Positions 14,242 to 15,419 of a stretch of 15,419 nt of DNA are shown piece after piece. The notes under the pieces were generated by a model. It had not been told where the DNA came from and did not search any database. It saw only the letters and a program-made list of their open reading frames with translations. Both the position numbers and the translations under genes were made by a program. The number at the start of each line of letters is the position of its first letter. Positions within the stretch are counted from its first letter, which is position 1. Origin of the DNA: Scatomorpha merdigallinarum (GTDB taxonomy: Bacteria; Bacillota; Clostridia; Oscillospirales; Oscillospiraceae). The stretch is taken from contig DVJA01000070.1 in assembly GCA_018710885.1 (NCBI GenBank), positions 1 through 15,419 of the forward strand. Direction: 5' to 3'.

Positions 14242-15419
14242 ATGCTCAAGAACAACATCAAGTGGCTCAAGAAAAACCTGCCCGGCGATCTCAAGATATG
14301 GAAAGAGCTCATAAGCGAGATCGACTGGAAGGACTTCAAGGATAAACAGGCAAACAAGCTCAAGATGGATAAGCAGCGCGTGAAAGAAGAGGTCCACGAC
14401 TTCATGGCCCTCTCTCCCGCCGAAAAGTGGGACCGCGTAATAAACGGCGAACGCCAGCTCGGCAGGCTCTATCAGAAGGGCTCCATAGCCTTCACCCGCC
14501 GCGAGTGGAAGGGCGTCGAGAGCACGGCCCGCGACTTCGTCAACTGGCTGGTCATCTGGAGCGACATGATAAAGATGGTCATGCGCGACCCGCTGAGCAT
14601 AGCCATCGGCCTCTTCGAGTACCGCTGGTTCAGCTCCTATCTGGCCTGCCCGGCCTTCTTTGACCGCAACACTCTGGGCTTCCGCGGCAGGGCCGTCACC
14701 ATGAACCGCCTGCTTCTGGCCGACGTCTACCGCTACACGGAGAACTGCATCGCCACCCTGCTCATGGCCGACAAGCGTATCGGCGGCAACGAGAAGATAA
14801 ACAGCAAGCTGCTGCTCTTCGACGAGATGACGATGGCGCAGATGATGGCCGGTTTCCCGGGCCTCATAGGCATCCCCTATCAGCTCATCCCCGTCTTCCT
14901 CGTCAGCGAGCTCGACCAGCTTATCTGCATCCCCTACATAGACGCTGTGGAGAGCTACGGGCTGCCCGCGGACACCTGCCCGGTGCCTACAAGCGAGAGC
15001 GGCAGCGCCATAGTCGATGCCCTGCCCCACTGCGGCCTCGGCTTCATCTCCACCTCCACCCCCTGCGACGGCTCCGATATGGCCACCAGCTTCCAGGAGC
15101 GCCGCCTGAAGAAGCTCGGCATTCCCACCTACCCGCTCACGCTCCCCGTGCGCTACGACGACGAGGACACCGTGGAGTGCGGCGCGCAGGACATGTGGCA
15201 CTGCATCAAGTGGGTTGAGGACCTCACCGGCGAGAAGTGGGACTGGGACAGCTACTTCACCGTCATAAAGCGCTTCAACGAGCAGACCAAGATGGAGATG
15301 GAGAAGTGGGAGATGAACTCCACTCCGTATCCGCAGCTCATCGGACCGAGCTACGAGCTCTTCCGCAAGTGGAACTACGAGATGGACGGCGGCCTGGAGC
15401 CCTCTGTCATGAAGACCTT
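14242..15419 (+). CDS. 2-hydroxyacyl-CoA dehydratase family second subunit (3' end outside window)
   Basis: Open to the window edge, 392 codons visible. It begins at ATG 14242 right after the previous stop codon, with AAGGAGG 8 bases upstream in the end of that gene. Residues about 1-130 are highly charged and helical and do not resemble the usual N-terminus of this family. After that come C136 and C169, the stretch QLICIPYIDAVESYGLPADTC (C246, about 228-246), PHCGLGFIS (C264), TPCDGSDM (C275), then GIPTYPLTLPVRY and VEDLTGEKWD, all in the order seen in HgdA/HgdB-type subunits. C246 and C275 are the likeliest cluster ligands. The C-terminal signature cysteine and QxRTRxEAF motif would lie beyond the edge. 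Together with the preceding gene it should make a heterodimer. Codon use in both genes favours C-ending codons, suggesting good expression. Confidence 0.82.
   Translation, partial: MLKNNIKWLKKNLPGDLKIWKELISEIDWKDFKDKQANKLKMDKQRVKEEVHDFMALSPAEKWDRVINGERQLGRLYQKGSIAFTRREWKGVESTARDFVNWLVIWSDMIKMVMRDPLSIAIGLFEYRWFSSYLACPAFFDRNTLGFRGRAVTMNRLLLADVYRYTENCIATLLMADKRIGGNEKINSKLLLFDEMTMAQMMAGFPGLIGIPYQLIPVFLVSELDQLICIPYIDAVESYGLPADTCPVPTSESGSAIVDALPHCGLGFISTSTPCDGSDMATSFQERRLKKLGIPTYPLTLPVRYDDEDTVECGAQDMWHCIKWVEDLTGEKWDWDSYFTVIKRFNEQTKMEMEKWEMNSTPYPQLIGPSYELFRKWNYEMDGGLEPSVMKT

Noticed and set aside
13255..15201. A 648-codon open frame on the minus strand opposite the two dehydratase-family subunits
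   Set aside because: It is antisense to two genes with clear family motifs and ribosome sites, has low-complexity Val/Ala/Glu/His-rich composition typical of antisense frames in GC-rich DNA, and no recognisable domain.

Overview
The window looks like chromosomal DNA of a GC-rich, strictly anaerobic Firmicute (Clostridia; an Oscillospiraceae-type gut or sediment organism is my guess). The reasons are strong AGGAGG-type ribosome sites, the Firmicutes gene order tilS-hpt-ftsH and gdpP-rplI-dnaB, sigma-A promoters with 17-bp spacers, an oxygen- or NO-scavenging flavodiiron protein, and a 2-hydroxyacyl-CoA dehydratase / double-cubane-cluster family pair. I see no insertion sequence, phage gene, tRNA, rRNA or CRISPR array.

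Layout. (1) 1-6294, minus strand: a tightly packed housekeeping operon, in transcription order gdpP, rplI, dnaB, tilS, hpt, ftsH (ftsH runs off the left edge). One promoter at 6369-6397 appears to drive it. Two genes, gdpP and ftsH, probably start with TTG. A 214-base gap between hpt and ftsH holds a row of hairpins. (2) 6432-7490, plus strand: a sugar-phosphate nucleotidyltransferase with an unusual C-terminus. Its promoter shares the same -10 bases as the gdpP promoter. A perfect 15-bp bidirectional terminator separates it from the next gene. (3) 7558-9573, minus: a four-part flavodiiron protein (metallo-beta-lactamase, flavodoxin, flavin reductase, two short rubredoxins), with its own promoter. 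(4) 9733-10926, minus: a secreted coiled-coil M23 peptidoglycan hydrolase with promoter and terminator. (5) 11037-12019, minus: a three-gene operon of a histidine-rich metal-binding protein, a CooT-type nickel-binding protein and a soluble YcxB-like domain protein. (6) 12262-15419, plus, divergent from (5): a CooC-type ATPase with a CxC motif, followed by two 2-hydroxyacyl-CoA dehydratase/benzoyl-CoA reductase family subunits, the second cut by the window edge.

The most interesting region is 11037-15419. A CooC-type (nickel insertion) ATPase sits directly upstream of, and probably in one operon with, two double-cubane/HgdB-type subunits. It is divergent from a set of likely nickel chaperones. 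No ASKHA-type activator, which normally powers these enzymes, and no carbon monoxide dehydrogenase are visible. My reading is that this is a candidate uncharacterised metalloenzyme system whose maturation or activation uses a CooC ATPase and perhaps nickel. This is inference; the missing right flank is decisive.
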